Shown: piece after piece, positions 1-6,196 of the stretch | Numbering within the stretch: the first letter of the stretch is position 1 | Layout of the letters: every line of letters starts with the position of its first letter | Assembly: GCA_045658165.1 (NCBI GenBank) | Contig: JAZOUN010000155.1 | Coordinates: 1 to 6,422 of the forward strand | DNA: 6,422 nt | Source of the DNA: UBA1081 sp045658165 | Lineage (GTDB): Bacteria; Bacillota; Clostridia; Oscillospirales; Acutalibacteraceae | Reading direction: 5' to 3' | The notes under the pieces: model-generated | The model's database searches: none | Told to the model about the DNA's origin: nothing | The model's input: only the letters and a program-made list of their open reading frames with translations | Program-made: the position numbers and the translations under genes

Positions 1-17
1 AAAAGTGAGGATAAAAA

Positions 18-893
18 ATGAAATTTTCCGTTAGCACATACAGCTATTGCCGATTGATCGGATCAGGTGAAAAAACATTGCTCGAGTGTATTGCTCTTGC
101 AAAAGAAACAGGATTCGACGGCATTGAGTTTGTAGAATTCAGCACTCCCGACGGAATGACCAAGAAAGAATATGCAAAAATTCTGCATGACGAATGTCAG
201 AAATGCGGAATTGAACCTGTCAGTTATACAATAGGTGCAGATTTCATTCACGGTTCCGACGGAAACATCGAAAAGGAAATTGAACGTCTTAAAGCTGAAG
301 TTGAAATTGCTTCCGTACTCGGTGTCAGACTAATGCGACACGACGCAACAAGAGGTTATGACAACGAAACAAGAGGCTTCAAAGGTTTTGATGATGCTCT
401 TGAGCTGATTATAAAAGGTTGCCGTGAAGTTACAGAATATGCAAAAACTTTCGGCATAAGAACAATGATCGAAAATCACGGTTACTTCTGTCAGGAAAGT
501 ATGCGTGTTGAAAAGATAGTCAACGGAGTAAGAAATGAAAATTTCGGTCTGCTTGTTGACATAGGCAACTTCATGTGCGCAGATGAGAATTCTGCCGAAG
601 CAGTGGGAAGACTTGCTCCCTACGCATTCCACGTACATGCAAAGGATTTCCACAAAAAAAGCGGTAATGCACCGTTCATGTGTGACGGTTTCTTCAAAAC
701 AAGAGGCGGCACATATCTCAGAGGCGCAATCATCGGTCACGGTGATGTTCCCGTTTATCAGTGCATTGCAACTCTTGTGTCAAACGGATACAACGGTTAT
801 ATTACAGTTGAATTCGAAGGCATTGAAGATCAGATTACAGGAACAACTTACGGCCTCAACACTCTCAGAAGAGTTGTTTCACACTTAGGTTAA
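18..893 (+). CDS. Sugar phosphate isomerase/epimerase-like TIM-barrel protein
   Basis: A 291-residue protein of the AP-endonuclease-2 / xylose-isomerase-like TIM-barrel superfamily. Members are usually cytosolic, metal-dependent enzymes that isomerise or epimerise sugars, sugar phosphates or inositol derivatives; the substrate here cannot be named. Seen in the sequence: the first beta strand (MKFSVSTYSY), the strand and helix ending GFDGIEFVEF (32-41), MIENHG (150-155), LLVDIGNF (178-185), HVHAKDF (205-211) and ITVEFEG (262-268). By family analogy the metal ligands are E152, D181, H207 and E265. The length is normal for the family and the protein looks intact. The start has a GTGAGG ribosome binding site at 5-10, seven bases upstream. 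Any promoter lies outside the window. It is 62 bp from the next gene and could be the last gene of an upstream operon. The superfamily assignment is firm; the function is open. Confidence 0.85.
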   Translation: MKFSVSTYSYCRLIGSGEKTLLECIALAKETGFDGIEFVEFSTPDGMTKKEYAKILHDECQKCGIEPVSYTIGADFIHGSDGNIEKEIERLKAEVEIASVLGVRLMRHDATRGYDNETRGFKGFDDALELIIKGCREVTEYAKTFGIRTMIENHGYFCQESMRVEKIVNGVRNENFGLLVDIGNFMCADENSAEAVGRLAPYAFHVHAKDFHKKSGNAPFMCDGFFKTRGGTYLRGAIIGHGDVPVYQCIATLVSNGYNGYITVEFEGIEDQITGTTYGLNTLRRVVSHLG

Positions 894-910
894 ACTGCCG
901 TTGCGGTTTT
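892..910 (+). terminator. Weak possible terminator after the isomerase gene
   Basis: AAACTGC (892-898) pairs with GCGGTTT (903-909) around a CGTT loop, giving 7 bp with one G-T pair. The U run is only four bases. The hairpin begins inside the stop codon. It may be a weak terminator or only partly separate the isomerase gene from the dockerin gene. Confidence 0.35.
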
Positions 911-939
911 ACATAAATTAACAAATAATAATATTTTAT

Positions 940-945
940 AAGGAG
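940..945 (+). promoter_or_regulatory. Ribosome binding site of the dockerin gene
   Basis: AAGGAG lies 10 bases before the ATG at 956 and supports that start. A possible promoter upstream (TTGCGG at 901-906, AATAAT at 924-929, 17-bp spacing) is too poor to call, so it is unclear whether this gene has its own transcript or is read through from the isomerase gene. Confidence 0.7.
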
Positions 946-955
946 CGTTTCTCTT

Positions 956-1576
956 ATGAAGAAAAAAATTATTGCACTCATCATGAGTATGATACTTTGC
1001 GTATCATGTATGACACCGGTTATGGCAGAAGACGATTCAGGTTTTGACATCAGCTCTCTTCTGACTTCCGATATTGTTCAGCAGCTTCTCTCATCAGGTG
1101 CTGTTATCGACATTACAAACCTCGTAATGCAGATGGTTGCTACAATGAACCCCGAAAGTCTTCAGGCAATGGGTCAGGAAAAGTCACAGCAGCTTATTCA
1201 GAGCATGGTTGAATCAATCAGTGATTACCTTTCATTAATCACTTCAAACAAAGACCTTGTTATCACTTATGATCCTCTCAAGGTTTTCGGCAACCTTTTC
1301 GATCTTGACACAGAGTCTCTCACAACTCAGAATCCCGAAAACACAGAACCTCATCCCGATGAAATGGAAATCGGCATGGGTGATGTTGACGGTGACGGAC
1401 ACATTCTCGCAGCAGACGCAAGACTTATTCTCCGCAGAGCTGCAGATCTCATCACATTCACAATGGAACAGGAAGAACTTGCTGACGTAAACCGTGACGG
1501 TCAGATTACTGCTATTGATGCAAGAATGGTTCTTCGTGTTGCATCAGGTCTTGATTCCATCGATATTCTTTACTGA
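956..1576 (+). CDS. Secreted dockerin type I-like protein of unknown function
   Basis: A 206-residue exported protein. Residues 1-24 form a signal peptide: MKKK, a hydrophobic core, then a signal peptidase I site after VMA (22-24). Residues 25-140 have no recognisable catalytic fold; they are rich in Gln, Ser, Leu and Ile, look largely helical up to about residue 95, and end in a Pro/Glu/Thr/Asn linker (about 121-137). Residues 142-199 are a complete dockerin with two calcium-loop repeats. Loop 1 has acidic ligands D143, D145, D147 and D154; loop 2 has D177, N179, D181 and D188. Each is followed by an ADAR/IDAR helix typical of Ruminococcus and relatives. Dockerins bind cohesins on scaffoldins or cell-surface proteins, so the product probably docks to an extracellular partner. 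No cohesin or enzyme module is visible. The N-terminal domain was not recognised. Signal peptide and dockerin are secure; the role is unknown. Confidence 0.88.
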   Translation: MKKKIIALIMSMILCVSCMTPVMAEDDSGFDISSLLTSDIVQQLLSSGAVIDITNLVMQMVATMNPESLQAMGQEKSQQLIQSMVESISDYLSLITSNKDLVITYDPLKVFGNLFDLDTESLTTQNPENTEPHPDEMEIGMGDVDGDGHILAADARLILRRAADLITFTMEQEELADVNRDGQITAIDARMVLRVASGLDSIDILY

Positions 1577-1587
1577 TACGACTGATA

Positions 1588-1613
1588 AAACAGGCAGAAA
1601 TGCCTGTTTTTTT
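1588..1613 (+). terminator. Rho-independent terminator after the dockerin gene
   Basis: AAACAGGCA (1588-1596) pairs with TGCCTGTTT (1601-1609) around a GAAA tetraloop, followed by a T run to 1613. It starts 11 bases after the dockerin stop codon. It isolates the dockerin gene from the T-box/trpB unit. Confidence 0.93.
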
Positions 1614-1627
1614 CATATAATCATATA

Positions 1628-1656
1628 TTGACAAAATGTTTTTTCAATGATATAAT
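1628..1656 (+). promoter_or_regulatory. Sigma-A promoter of the T-box/trpB transcript
   Basis: A perfect consensus pair: TTGACA at 1628-1633 and TATAAT at 1651-1656, separated by 17 bp. Transcription should begin around 1662-1664. Such a strong promoter fits control by attenuation in the leader, not at initiation. Confidence 0.92.
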
Positions 1657-1855
1657 ACAGCCAATCAGATATATAAACCGTTGAAGCGGAGATAAAGGCA
1701 GATAAGCCTTCACAGAGAGCCCTGTTGCTGAGAAAGGGTAAGAAACATTTGTCAAATGGACCGCGGAGGGTGCAGTCAAATGCTGCAACGTCAGACACAC
1801 GTCAGCTGTCGGGGATATGATGGTATCCCGTAAGAGTACGGTCAGTCCGTAAATC

Positions 1856-1891
1856 AAGGTGGCACCGCGGATAAGCTTTTTATTCGTCCTT
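1856..1891 (+). promoter_or_regulatory. T-box antiterminator
   Basis: AAGG (1856-1859) pairs with CCTT (1888-1891). The 7-nt bulge TGGCACC (1860-1866) follows, then G1867 faces T1887 and CGGATA (1868-1873) pairs with TATTCG (1881-1886). This is the classic antiterminator shape, with the bulge presented to the tRNA acceptor end. Bases 1886-1891 are shared with the terminator stem, so the two structures exclude each other. Confidence 0.9.
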
Positions 1892-1922
1892 GACAGAAAG
1901 TGATTTCTGTTAAGGACTTTTT
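1886..1922 (+). terminator. T-box attenuator terminator upstream of trpB
   Basis: Bases 1886-1899 pair with 1904-1917 in a continuous 14-bp stem with one G-T pair and a GTGA loop, followed by TTTTT (1918-1922). It should form when tRNA-Trp is charged, stopping transcription about 22 bases before the trpB start codon. Confidence 0.94.
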
Positions 1923-1944
1923 ATATTTAAACGGAGGTTTTATT

Positions 1945-3165
1945 ATGAATCTTAACGGCGTAAATTTTGATACATATTTCAACAACTATCCTGATAAAGA
2001 CGGTTACTTCGGTAAATACGGCGGAGTTTACATCGATGACAAGCTCAAAGCTGCTATGGCTGAAATCACAGAAGCATATTACTCAATCTGTCAGTCAAGA
2101 AAGTTCATTGCAGAGCTTCGCAGAATCAGAAAAGAATTTCAGGGCAGACCCACTCCCGTAACACATCTTGAAAGACTTTCAGATGCGCTGGGCGGCAAGG
2201 TTCAGCTTTACGCAAAGCGTGAAGACCTTAACCATTCAGGCGCTCACAAGCTCAACCACTGCATGGGTGAAGCTCTTCTTGCAAAGTATATGGGCAAGAA
2301 AAAGGTTATTGCAGAAACAGGCGCAGGTCAGCACGGTGTTGCTCTTGCAACTGCTGCTGCTTACTTCGGCCTTGAATGTGATATTTACATGGGTCCAGTT
2401 GACACCAAGAAGCAGGCTCCAAACGTTGCAAGAATGAAGATTCTCGGTGCAAACGTTGTTGAAGTTACTCACGGTCTTCAGACACTCAAAGAAGCTGTTG
2501 ACGCAGCTTTTGACGCATACAGCAAAGAATATAACGATTCAATCTACTGCATCGGTTCAGTTCTCGGTCCCCATCCCTTCCCCATGATGGTACGTGACTT
2601 CCAGAGTGTTGTAGGTATTGAAGCAAGAGATCAGTTTATTGAAATGACAGGTCATCTTCCCAACGCAATCGTTGCCTGTGTCGGCGGCGGTTCAAATGCT
2701 GCAGGTCTTTTTGCAGGTTTCCTCAATGACCCTGTTGACATTTACGGCATCGGGCCTCTCGGCAGAGGTCCCAAACTCGGTGGTCACGCAGCAAGTCTTA
2801 AATACGGCACAGAGGGTATCATGCACGGCTTCAATTCAATCATGCTCAAGGATGAAAACGGTGAACCTGCTCCCGTTTATTCAGTTGCATCAGGTCTTGA
2901 CTATCCTTCATCAGGTCCCGAACACGCATTCCTCCAGGAAATCGGCAGAGTCAAGTATGACGTTATCGATGACGAAGAAACAATAGATGCATTCTACAAA
3001 CTCAGCCGTCTTGAAGGTATCATTCCTGCCATTGAAAGCTCACACGCAGTTGCATACGGCATGAAGCTTGCACAGAGAATGGATCACGGTTCAGTGCTTA
3101 TCAATCTCTCAGGCAGAGGCGACAAGGATATGGACTACGTTATCGAAAATTTCGGTATAAGATAA
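1945..3165 (+). CDS. trpB: Tryptophan synthase beta subunit (lone trpB)
   Basis: A 406-residue PLP enzyme that condenses indole with L-serine to give L-tryptophan, normally in an alpha2-beta2 complex with TrpA. Visible motifs: RPTPVTHLERL (68-78); KREDLNHSGAHK (91-102) with PLP lysine K102; AETGAGQHG (123-131) with catalytic E124 and H130; GSVLGPHPFP (204-213); the PLP phosphate loop GGGSNA (247-252); SGLDYPSSGPEHA (316-328) with D319; EGIIPAIESSHA (357-368); and NLSGRGDKD (387-395) with S389 at the PLP ring nitrogen. The length matches the usual TrpB of about 400 residues. The start at 1945 is set by GGAGG (1933-1937); an in-frame GTG at 1900 lies in the terminator loop and is rejected. No trpA or other trp gene adjoins it, and terminators bracket it. 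Oddities: glycine at residues 270 and 280, where TrpB proteins usually carry Glu (GVE and GEH motifs). All core catalytic residues are present. Confidence 0.95.
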   Translation: MNLNGVNFDTYFNNYPDKDGYFGKYGGVYIDDKLKAAMAEITEAYYSICQSRKFIAELRRIRKEFQGRPTPVTHLERLSDALGGKVQLYAKREDLNHSGAHKLNHCMGEALLAKYMGKKKVIAETGAGQHGVALATAAAYFGLECDIYMGPVDTKKQAPNVARMKILGANVVEVTHGLQTLKEAVDAAFDAYSKEYNDSIYCIGSVLGPHPFPMMVRDFQSVVGIEARDQFIEMTGHLPNAIVACVGGGSNAAGLFAGFLNDPVDIYGIGPLGRGPKLGGHAASLKYGTEGIMHGFNSIMLKDENGEPAPVYSVASGLDYPSSGPEHAFLQEIGRVKYDVIDDEETIDAFYKLSRLEGIIPAIESSHAVAYGMKLAQRMDHGSVLINLSGRGDKDMDYVIENFGIR

Positions 3166-3176
3166 ATTATAATTAT

Positions 3177-3210
3177 GCGGTTACAACAATCTGTTGTGAC
3201 CGCTTTTTTT
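3177..3210 (+). terminator. Rho-independent terminator after trpB
   Basis: GCGGTTACAACA (3177-3188) pairs with TGTTGTGACCGC (3192-3203), 12 bp with one T-G pair and an ATC loop, followed by seven T. It ends the trpB transcript and shows that trpB is monocistronic. Confidence 0.95.
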
Positions 3211-3276
3211 GCAACAATCATACAACTGAAACATCATTTTTTGTTTCGGATTCATGCAGAATTGATATATTTTATA

Positions 3277-3306
3277 TTGACTGTTTATAAATATATGTGT
3301 TACAAT
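3277..3306 (+). promoter_or_regulatory. Probable sigma-A promoter of melA
   Basis: TTGACT (3277-3282) and TACAAT (3301-3306) are 18 bp apart, placing the transcript start near 3313 with a very short leader. A second overlapping candidate is TTGATA (3262-3267) with TATAAA (3286-3291), also 18 bp apart. I saw no clear operator palindrome or catabolite-repression site. Confidence 0.65.
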
Positions 3307-3336
3307 TACAAAAAAAAAAGCCAAGGAGACAATTTT

Positions 3337-4656
3337 ATGAAAATAACTTTTATGGGTGCAGGCAGCACCGTTTTTGCAAGAAATGTTATCGGCGACTGTA
3401 TGTGCACAGAAGCGCTCAAAGACAGCACTTTTGCACTTTATGATATTGACGCAAAACGTCTTGAAGAAAGCCGTGTTATCCTTGAAGCTATGAGAGCTAC
3501 AAAGGGCAACTGCGGTAAAATTGAATGCTATCTGGGTGTTGAACAGAGAAAAGATGCTCTCAGAGGTGCAAATTTCGTTATCAATGCCATTCAGGTAGGT
3601 CTTTATGACCCCTGTACAATCATCGACTTTGAAGTACCCAAGAAATACGGTCTCCGTCAGACAATAGGTGATACACTCGGCATAGGCGGCATTATGAGAG
3701 CACTCAGAACAATCCCCGTAATGCATGATTTTGCAATGGATATGGCAGAAGTATGTCCCGATGCTCTTTTCCTTAACTACACAAACCCCATGGCAATGCT
3801 TTCAGGCTATATGCAGAGATACACTCCCATCAAAACAATCGGTCTTTGCCACAGCGTTCAGACATGTTCAGAGGATCTTTTCAATCAGCTTGATATGAAA
3901 GACAAGCTCGAGGGAAGAAAAGAACTTATCGCAGGTATCAACCACATGGCATGGCTTCTTGAAATCAAGGATAAGGACGGCAACGACCTTTATCCCGAAA
4001 TCAAGTCAAAAATTGACGAAAAAATTGCTGATCCCGAATTCGGCAACAAAGTCCGTCTTGAATACATCAAGCATTTCGGCTACTACTGCACAGAGTCAAG
4101 TGAACACAATGCTGAATACAACATGTTCTACATCAAGAGCAAATATCCCGAGCTTATTGAAAAATACAACATCCCTCTTGACGAATATCCCAGACGCTGC
4201 GTAAATCAGATTGCAGGATGGAAGAAGGAATATGAAGAAATGCTTGCAAACGGTGTAAAAGAACACAACCGTTCAAACGAATACGCTTCAAGAATTATGG
4301 AAGCTATCGTTACAGGCAAGCCCGACCAGATTGGCGGTAATGTTCTCAACACAGGACATCTTATCACAAACCTTCCCGAAAATGCTTGTGTTGAAGTTCC
4401 CTGTCTTGTCAACGGCTACGGTGTTCACCCCTGCCATGTTGGTGCTCTTCCCGTACAGTGTGCTGCAATGAATATGACAAATGTCAATGTTCAGCTTCTT
4501 ACAATCGAAGCTGCTGCAACAAGAAAGAAAGAACACATCTATCAGGCTGCTATGCTTGATCCTCACACAGCAAGTGAACTTGATATCGACACAATCAAGA
4601 AAATGGTTGACGACCTTATCGACGCACATGGTGATTATTTACCAAAATATAATTAA
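3337..4656 (+). CDS. melA: Alpha-galactosidase, glycoside hydrolase family 4 (MelA-type)
   Basis: A 439-residue intracellular GH4 enzyme. GH4 enzymes cleave glycosides by an NAD+- and Mn2+-dependent oxidation/elimination mechanism; the closest recognisable relative is E. coli MelA (about 451 residues), which hydrolyses melibiose and related alpha-galactosides. Seen here: N-terminal Rossmann motif GAGST (7-11) and acidic strand end LYDID (34-38); QTIGDTLGIGGIMRALRTIP (108-127); NYTNPMAM (147-154) with N150; GLCHSVQ (169-175) with C171 and H172, expected at the metal site; GINHMAW (200-206) with H203; TESSEH (252-257); and a conserved C-terminal MLDPHTA (406-412). The start follows AAGGAGA (3323-3329) by seven bases; the in-frame ATG at 3175 would run through the trpB terminator and is rejected. 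No signal peptide and no adjacent melibiose transporter, so its substrate must be imported by a system encoded elsewhere. Alpha-glucosidase or glucuronidase activity is a less likely alternative within GH4. Confidence 0.93.
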   Translation: MKITFMGAGSTVFARNVIGDCMCTEALKDSTFALYDIDAKRLEESRVILEAMRATKGNCGKIECYLGVEQRKDALRGANFVINAIQVGLYDPCTIIDFEVPKKYGLRQTIGDTLGIGGIMRALRTIPVMHDFAMDMAEVCPDALFLNYTNPMAMLSGYMQRYTPIKTIGLCHSVQTCSEDLFNQLDMKDKLEGRKELIAGINHMAWLLEIKDKDGNDLYPEIKSKIDEKIADPEFGNKVRLEYIKHFGYYCTESSEHNAEYNMFYIKSKYPELIEKYNIPLDEYPRRCVNQIAGWKKEYEEMLANGVKEHNRSNEYASRIMEAIVTGKPDQIGGNVLNTGHLITNLPENACVEVPCLVNGYGVHPCHVGALPVQCAAMNMTNVNVQLLTIEAAATRKKEHIYQAAMLDPHTASELDIDTIKKMVDDLIDAHGDYLPKYN

Positions 4657-4685
4657 ATTTCCGGACTAAAATTTCTAAAAAAATA

Positions 4686-4714
4686 TTGCAAAACGATAAA
4701 TGATATTGTATAAT
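4686..4714 (+). promoter_or_regulatory. Probable sigma-A promoter of the CofE-like gene
   Basis: TTGCAA (4686-4691) and TATAAT (4709-4714) are separated by 17 bp, with a transcript start near 4721. No convincing terminator lies between melA and this promoter (4657-4685), so some read-through from melA is possible. Confidence 0.75.
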
Positions 4715-4765
4715 ATTGTGTCAGCAAAAATTCAGTATATTTTTCTCTAAAAGGAGATGTTGAAT

Positions 4766-5959
4766 ATGAGCCGTACTATCGGTACAGTATCCCGTGGCGT
4801 AAGAGCTCCCATCATCAGAAACGGTGACGATATTGTAGACATCGTAACAAATTCAGTTCTTGAAGCATCGCAAGATGCAGGATTTGAATTCCACGACCGT
4901 GACATCGTTGCCATGACAGAAGCTATTGTTGCAAGAGCACAGGGTAACTACGCATCAGTTGATGATATCGCAGAAGATGTAAAAGCAAAATTCGGCGGTG
5001 AAACAGTTGGTGTTATTTTCCCCATTCTCAGCCGTAATCGTTTTGCAATCTGTCTCAGAGGTATTGCAAAAGGTGCAAAGAAAGTTGTTCTTATGCTCTC
5101 CTATCCCTCAGACGAAGTGGGCAATCACCTTATCAGCCTTGATGCTGTTGATGAAAAAGGTGTAAATCCTTACACAGACGTTCTTTCTCTTGAAAAATAC
5201 CGTGAACTTTTCGGTTATGTAAAACACAGATTCACAGGTATGGATTACGTTGCTTATTATGAGGAACTTATCCGTGAATGCGGTGCAGAATGCGAAATTA
5301 TTTTCGCAAACAACGCAAAATCAATACTCAACTATACAAAGAATGTTCTTTGCTGTGACATCCACACAAGACAGAGAACAAAGAGAATTCTCAAGGCTGC
5401 AGGTGCAGACATCGTTTTCGGTCTTGATGATATCCTCAACGCACCCGTTAACGGAAGCGGTTATAATGCAGAATACGGTCTTCTCGGTTCAAACAAGGCA
5501 ACTGAAGATCAGGTAAAACTCTTCCCCAGAGATTGTCAGCCTATCGTAGACGCAATTCATGACAAGCTTCTTGCTGCAACAGGCAAGAATATTGAAGTTA
5601 TGGTTTACGGCGACGGTGCATTCAAAGATCCCGTAGGTAAGATCTGGGAACTTGCAGACCCCTGCGTTTCTCCTGCTTACACAAAAGGTCTTGAAGGCAC
5701 ACCCAACGAACTCAAGCTCAAGTACCTTGCTGATAATGACTTTGCAGACCTTTCAGGTGATGAACTCAAGGCAGCTATCAAGGAAAAAATCACAGAAAAA
5801 GACGGTGACCTTTTCGGTCAGATGGCATCAGAGGGCACAACACCCCGTCAGCTTACTGACCTTATCGGTTCTCTCTGTGACCTCACATCAGGCTCAGGCG
5901 ACAAGGGTACTCCCATCGTCTTCATCCAGGGCTACTTTGATAACTACACAACAGAATAA
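4766..5959 (+). CDS. Coenzyme F420-0:L-glutamate ligase (CofE) family protein, long Firmicutes form
   Basis: A 397-residue cytosolic protein that I recognise as the highly conserved clostridial family usually annotated as coenzyme F420-0:L-glutamate ligase. True CofE uses GTP to add glutamate to F420-0 in archaea and actinobacteria. Seen: RTIGTVSRGVRAPIIRNGDD (3-22); DRDIVAMTEAIVARAQGNYA (44-63), corresponding to the CofE segment with a conserved acidic residue and Ala-x-Gly; a basic patch SRNRF (89-93); SYPSDEVGNHL (112-122); CDIHTRQRTKRIL (197-209); VNGSGYNAEYGLLGSNKATE (228-247); YGDGAFKDPVGKIWELADP (281-299); and GSLCDLTSGSGDKGTP (368-383). At about 400 residues it is longer than archaeal CofE (about 250). 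The start at 4766 follows AAAGGAG (4750-4756) by nine bases; an ATG at 4757 abuts that site and is rejected. No other F420 biosynthesis gene is nearby, so the real substrate is uncertain. Family membership is fairly secure, the reaction is not. Confidence 0.82.
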   Translation: MSRTIGTVSRGVRAPIIRNGDDIVDIVTNSVLEASQDAGFEFHDRDIVAMTEAIVARAQGNYASVDDIAEDVKAKFGGETVGVIFPILSRNRFAICLRGIAKGAKKVVLMLSYPSDEVGNHLISLDAVDEKGVNPYTDVLSLEKYRELFGYVKHRFTGMDYVAYYEELIRECGAECEIIFANNAKSILNYTKNVLCCDIHTRQRTKRILKAAGADIVFGLDDILNAPVNGSGYNAEYGLLGSNKATEDQVKLFPRDCQPIVDAIHDKLLAATGKNIEVMVYGDGAFKDPVGKIWELADPCVSPAYTKGLEGTPNELKLKYLADNDFADLSGDELKAAIKEKITEKDGDLFGQMASEGTTPRQLTDLIGSLCDLTSGSGDKGTPIVFIQGYFDNYTTE

Positions 5960-5970
5960 ATCCGTATTTA

Positions 5971-5997
5971 AAGGCTCGGTTTTACCGGGCCTTTTTT
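5971..5997 (+). terminator. Rho-independent terminator after the CofE-like gene
   Basis: AAGGCTCGGT (5971-5980) pairs with ACCGGGCCTT (5984-5993), 10 bp with one T-G pair and a TTT loop, ending in TTTTTT (5992-5997). It lies 11 bases after the stop codon. Confidence 0.95.
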
Positions 5998-6133
5998 ATT
6001 GATTATTATTCTCAAAACATATTAAAAGCACAATTGACAGATATCAGTTTCATCAGGATTCAGAAATTTAGCATTTTAGCCGAAAAGAAATGCTTTTCAA
6101 TCCATTTTTTATCAATGTATTTTTCATTTTTTA

Positions 6134-6162
6134 TTGATTTTTGAGTTATTGTCTGTTATAAT
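6134..6162 (+). promoter_or_regulatory. Sigma-A promoter of ppdK
   Basis: TTGATT (6134-6139) and TATAAT (6157-6162) are exactly 17 bp apart, giving a transcript start near 6169 and a leader of about 68 bases. Upstream, 5998-6133 is AT-rich and holds no gene; the only structure seen is an isolated 7-bp hairpin, AGCATTT (6070-6076) with AAATGCT (6088-6094). Confidence 0.8.
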
Positions 6163-6171
6163 TGCTTTGAT

Positions 6172-6196
6172 AAAGACTGTTTTTATACAGTTTTTT
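6172..6196 (+). promoter_or_regulatory. Possible leader hairpin/attenuator upstream of ppdK
   Basis: AAAGACTGT (6172-6180) can pair with ACAGTTTTT (6187-6195) around TTTTAT, giving 9 bp with one G-T pair, and the 3' strand lies within a T run to 6196. It sits at the very start of the predicted transcript. It resembles a weak terminator or a 5' stabilising hairpin. The stem is AT-rich, so function is uncertain. Confidence 0.35.

Larger units (their letters stand above)
1663..1922 (+). promoter_or_regulatory. Tryptophan-type T-box riboswitch (tRNA-Trp sensing leader)
   Basis: A full T-box leader upstream of trpB. Stem I: GCGG (1686-1689) pairs with CCGC (1761-1764); GGCAGAT (1697-1703) pairs with ATTTGTC (1747-1753), leaving an internal specifier loop of AGATAAA (1690-1696) opposite AAATGGA (1754-1760). 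The trinucleotide just before the conserved loop-closing purine is TGG (1757-1759), the Trp codon. Higher up are AGAGAG (1714-1719) and CCCT/AGGG pairing (1720-1723 with 1735-1738). A hairpin TGCAG/CTGCA (1771-1775 with 1783-1787) follows. Stem III is GGGATA/TATCCC (1812-1817 with 1824-1829). The T-box sequence is at 1856-1870. Its UGGC (1860-1863) would pair with a tRNA ending GCCA, consistent with the G discriminator of tRNA-Trp. Inferred action: uncharged tRNA-Trp stabilises the antiterminator and lets transcription enter trpB. The exact 5' end is estimated from the promoter. Confidence 0.95.

Noticed and set aside
330..740. Antisense open frame of 136 codons inside the isomerase gene
   Set aside because: A Cys-rich composition typical of a shadow frame, overlapping a well-supported TIM-barrel gene.
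999..1009. Possible lipobox (LCVSC) making the dockerin protein a lipoprotein
   Set aside because: Cys at the -3 position is atypical, and a good signal peptidase I site (VMA) follows, so ordinary secretion is the better reading.
1900..1944. Upstream GTG start extending TrpB by 15 residues
   Set aside because: The GTG lies in the loop of the T-box terminator, has no ribosome binding site, and the added residues do not resemble TrpB. The ATG at 1945 has GGAGG at proper spacing.
3175..3336. Upstream ATG extending MelA by 54 residues
   Set aside because: The extension runs through the trpB terminator and the melA promoter region and masks the N-terminal Rossmann strand (KITFMGAGST), which should begin the protein.
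3181..3726. Antisense open frame of 181 codons over the 5' part of melA
   Set aside because: It is Cys-rich, resembles no protein family, lacks a ribosome binding site, and mirrors the codon bias of the melA strand.
4757..4765. ATG three codons before the chosen CofE-like start
   Set aside because: It directly abuts the AAAGGAG ribosome binding site, leaving no spacer. The ATG at 4766 is correctly spaced.
6034..6062. Perfect TTGACA as a promoter in the 5998-6133 gap
   Set aside because: No acceptable -10 element lies 16-18 bp downstream (GATTCA is the best), and no gene follows closely.
6070..6094. 7-bp hairpin AGCATTT/AAATGCT as a second terminator after the CofE-like gene
   Set aside because: The stem is short and AT-rich with an 11-base loop and only a short T run, and a strong terminator already sits at 5971-5997.
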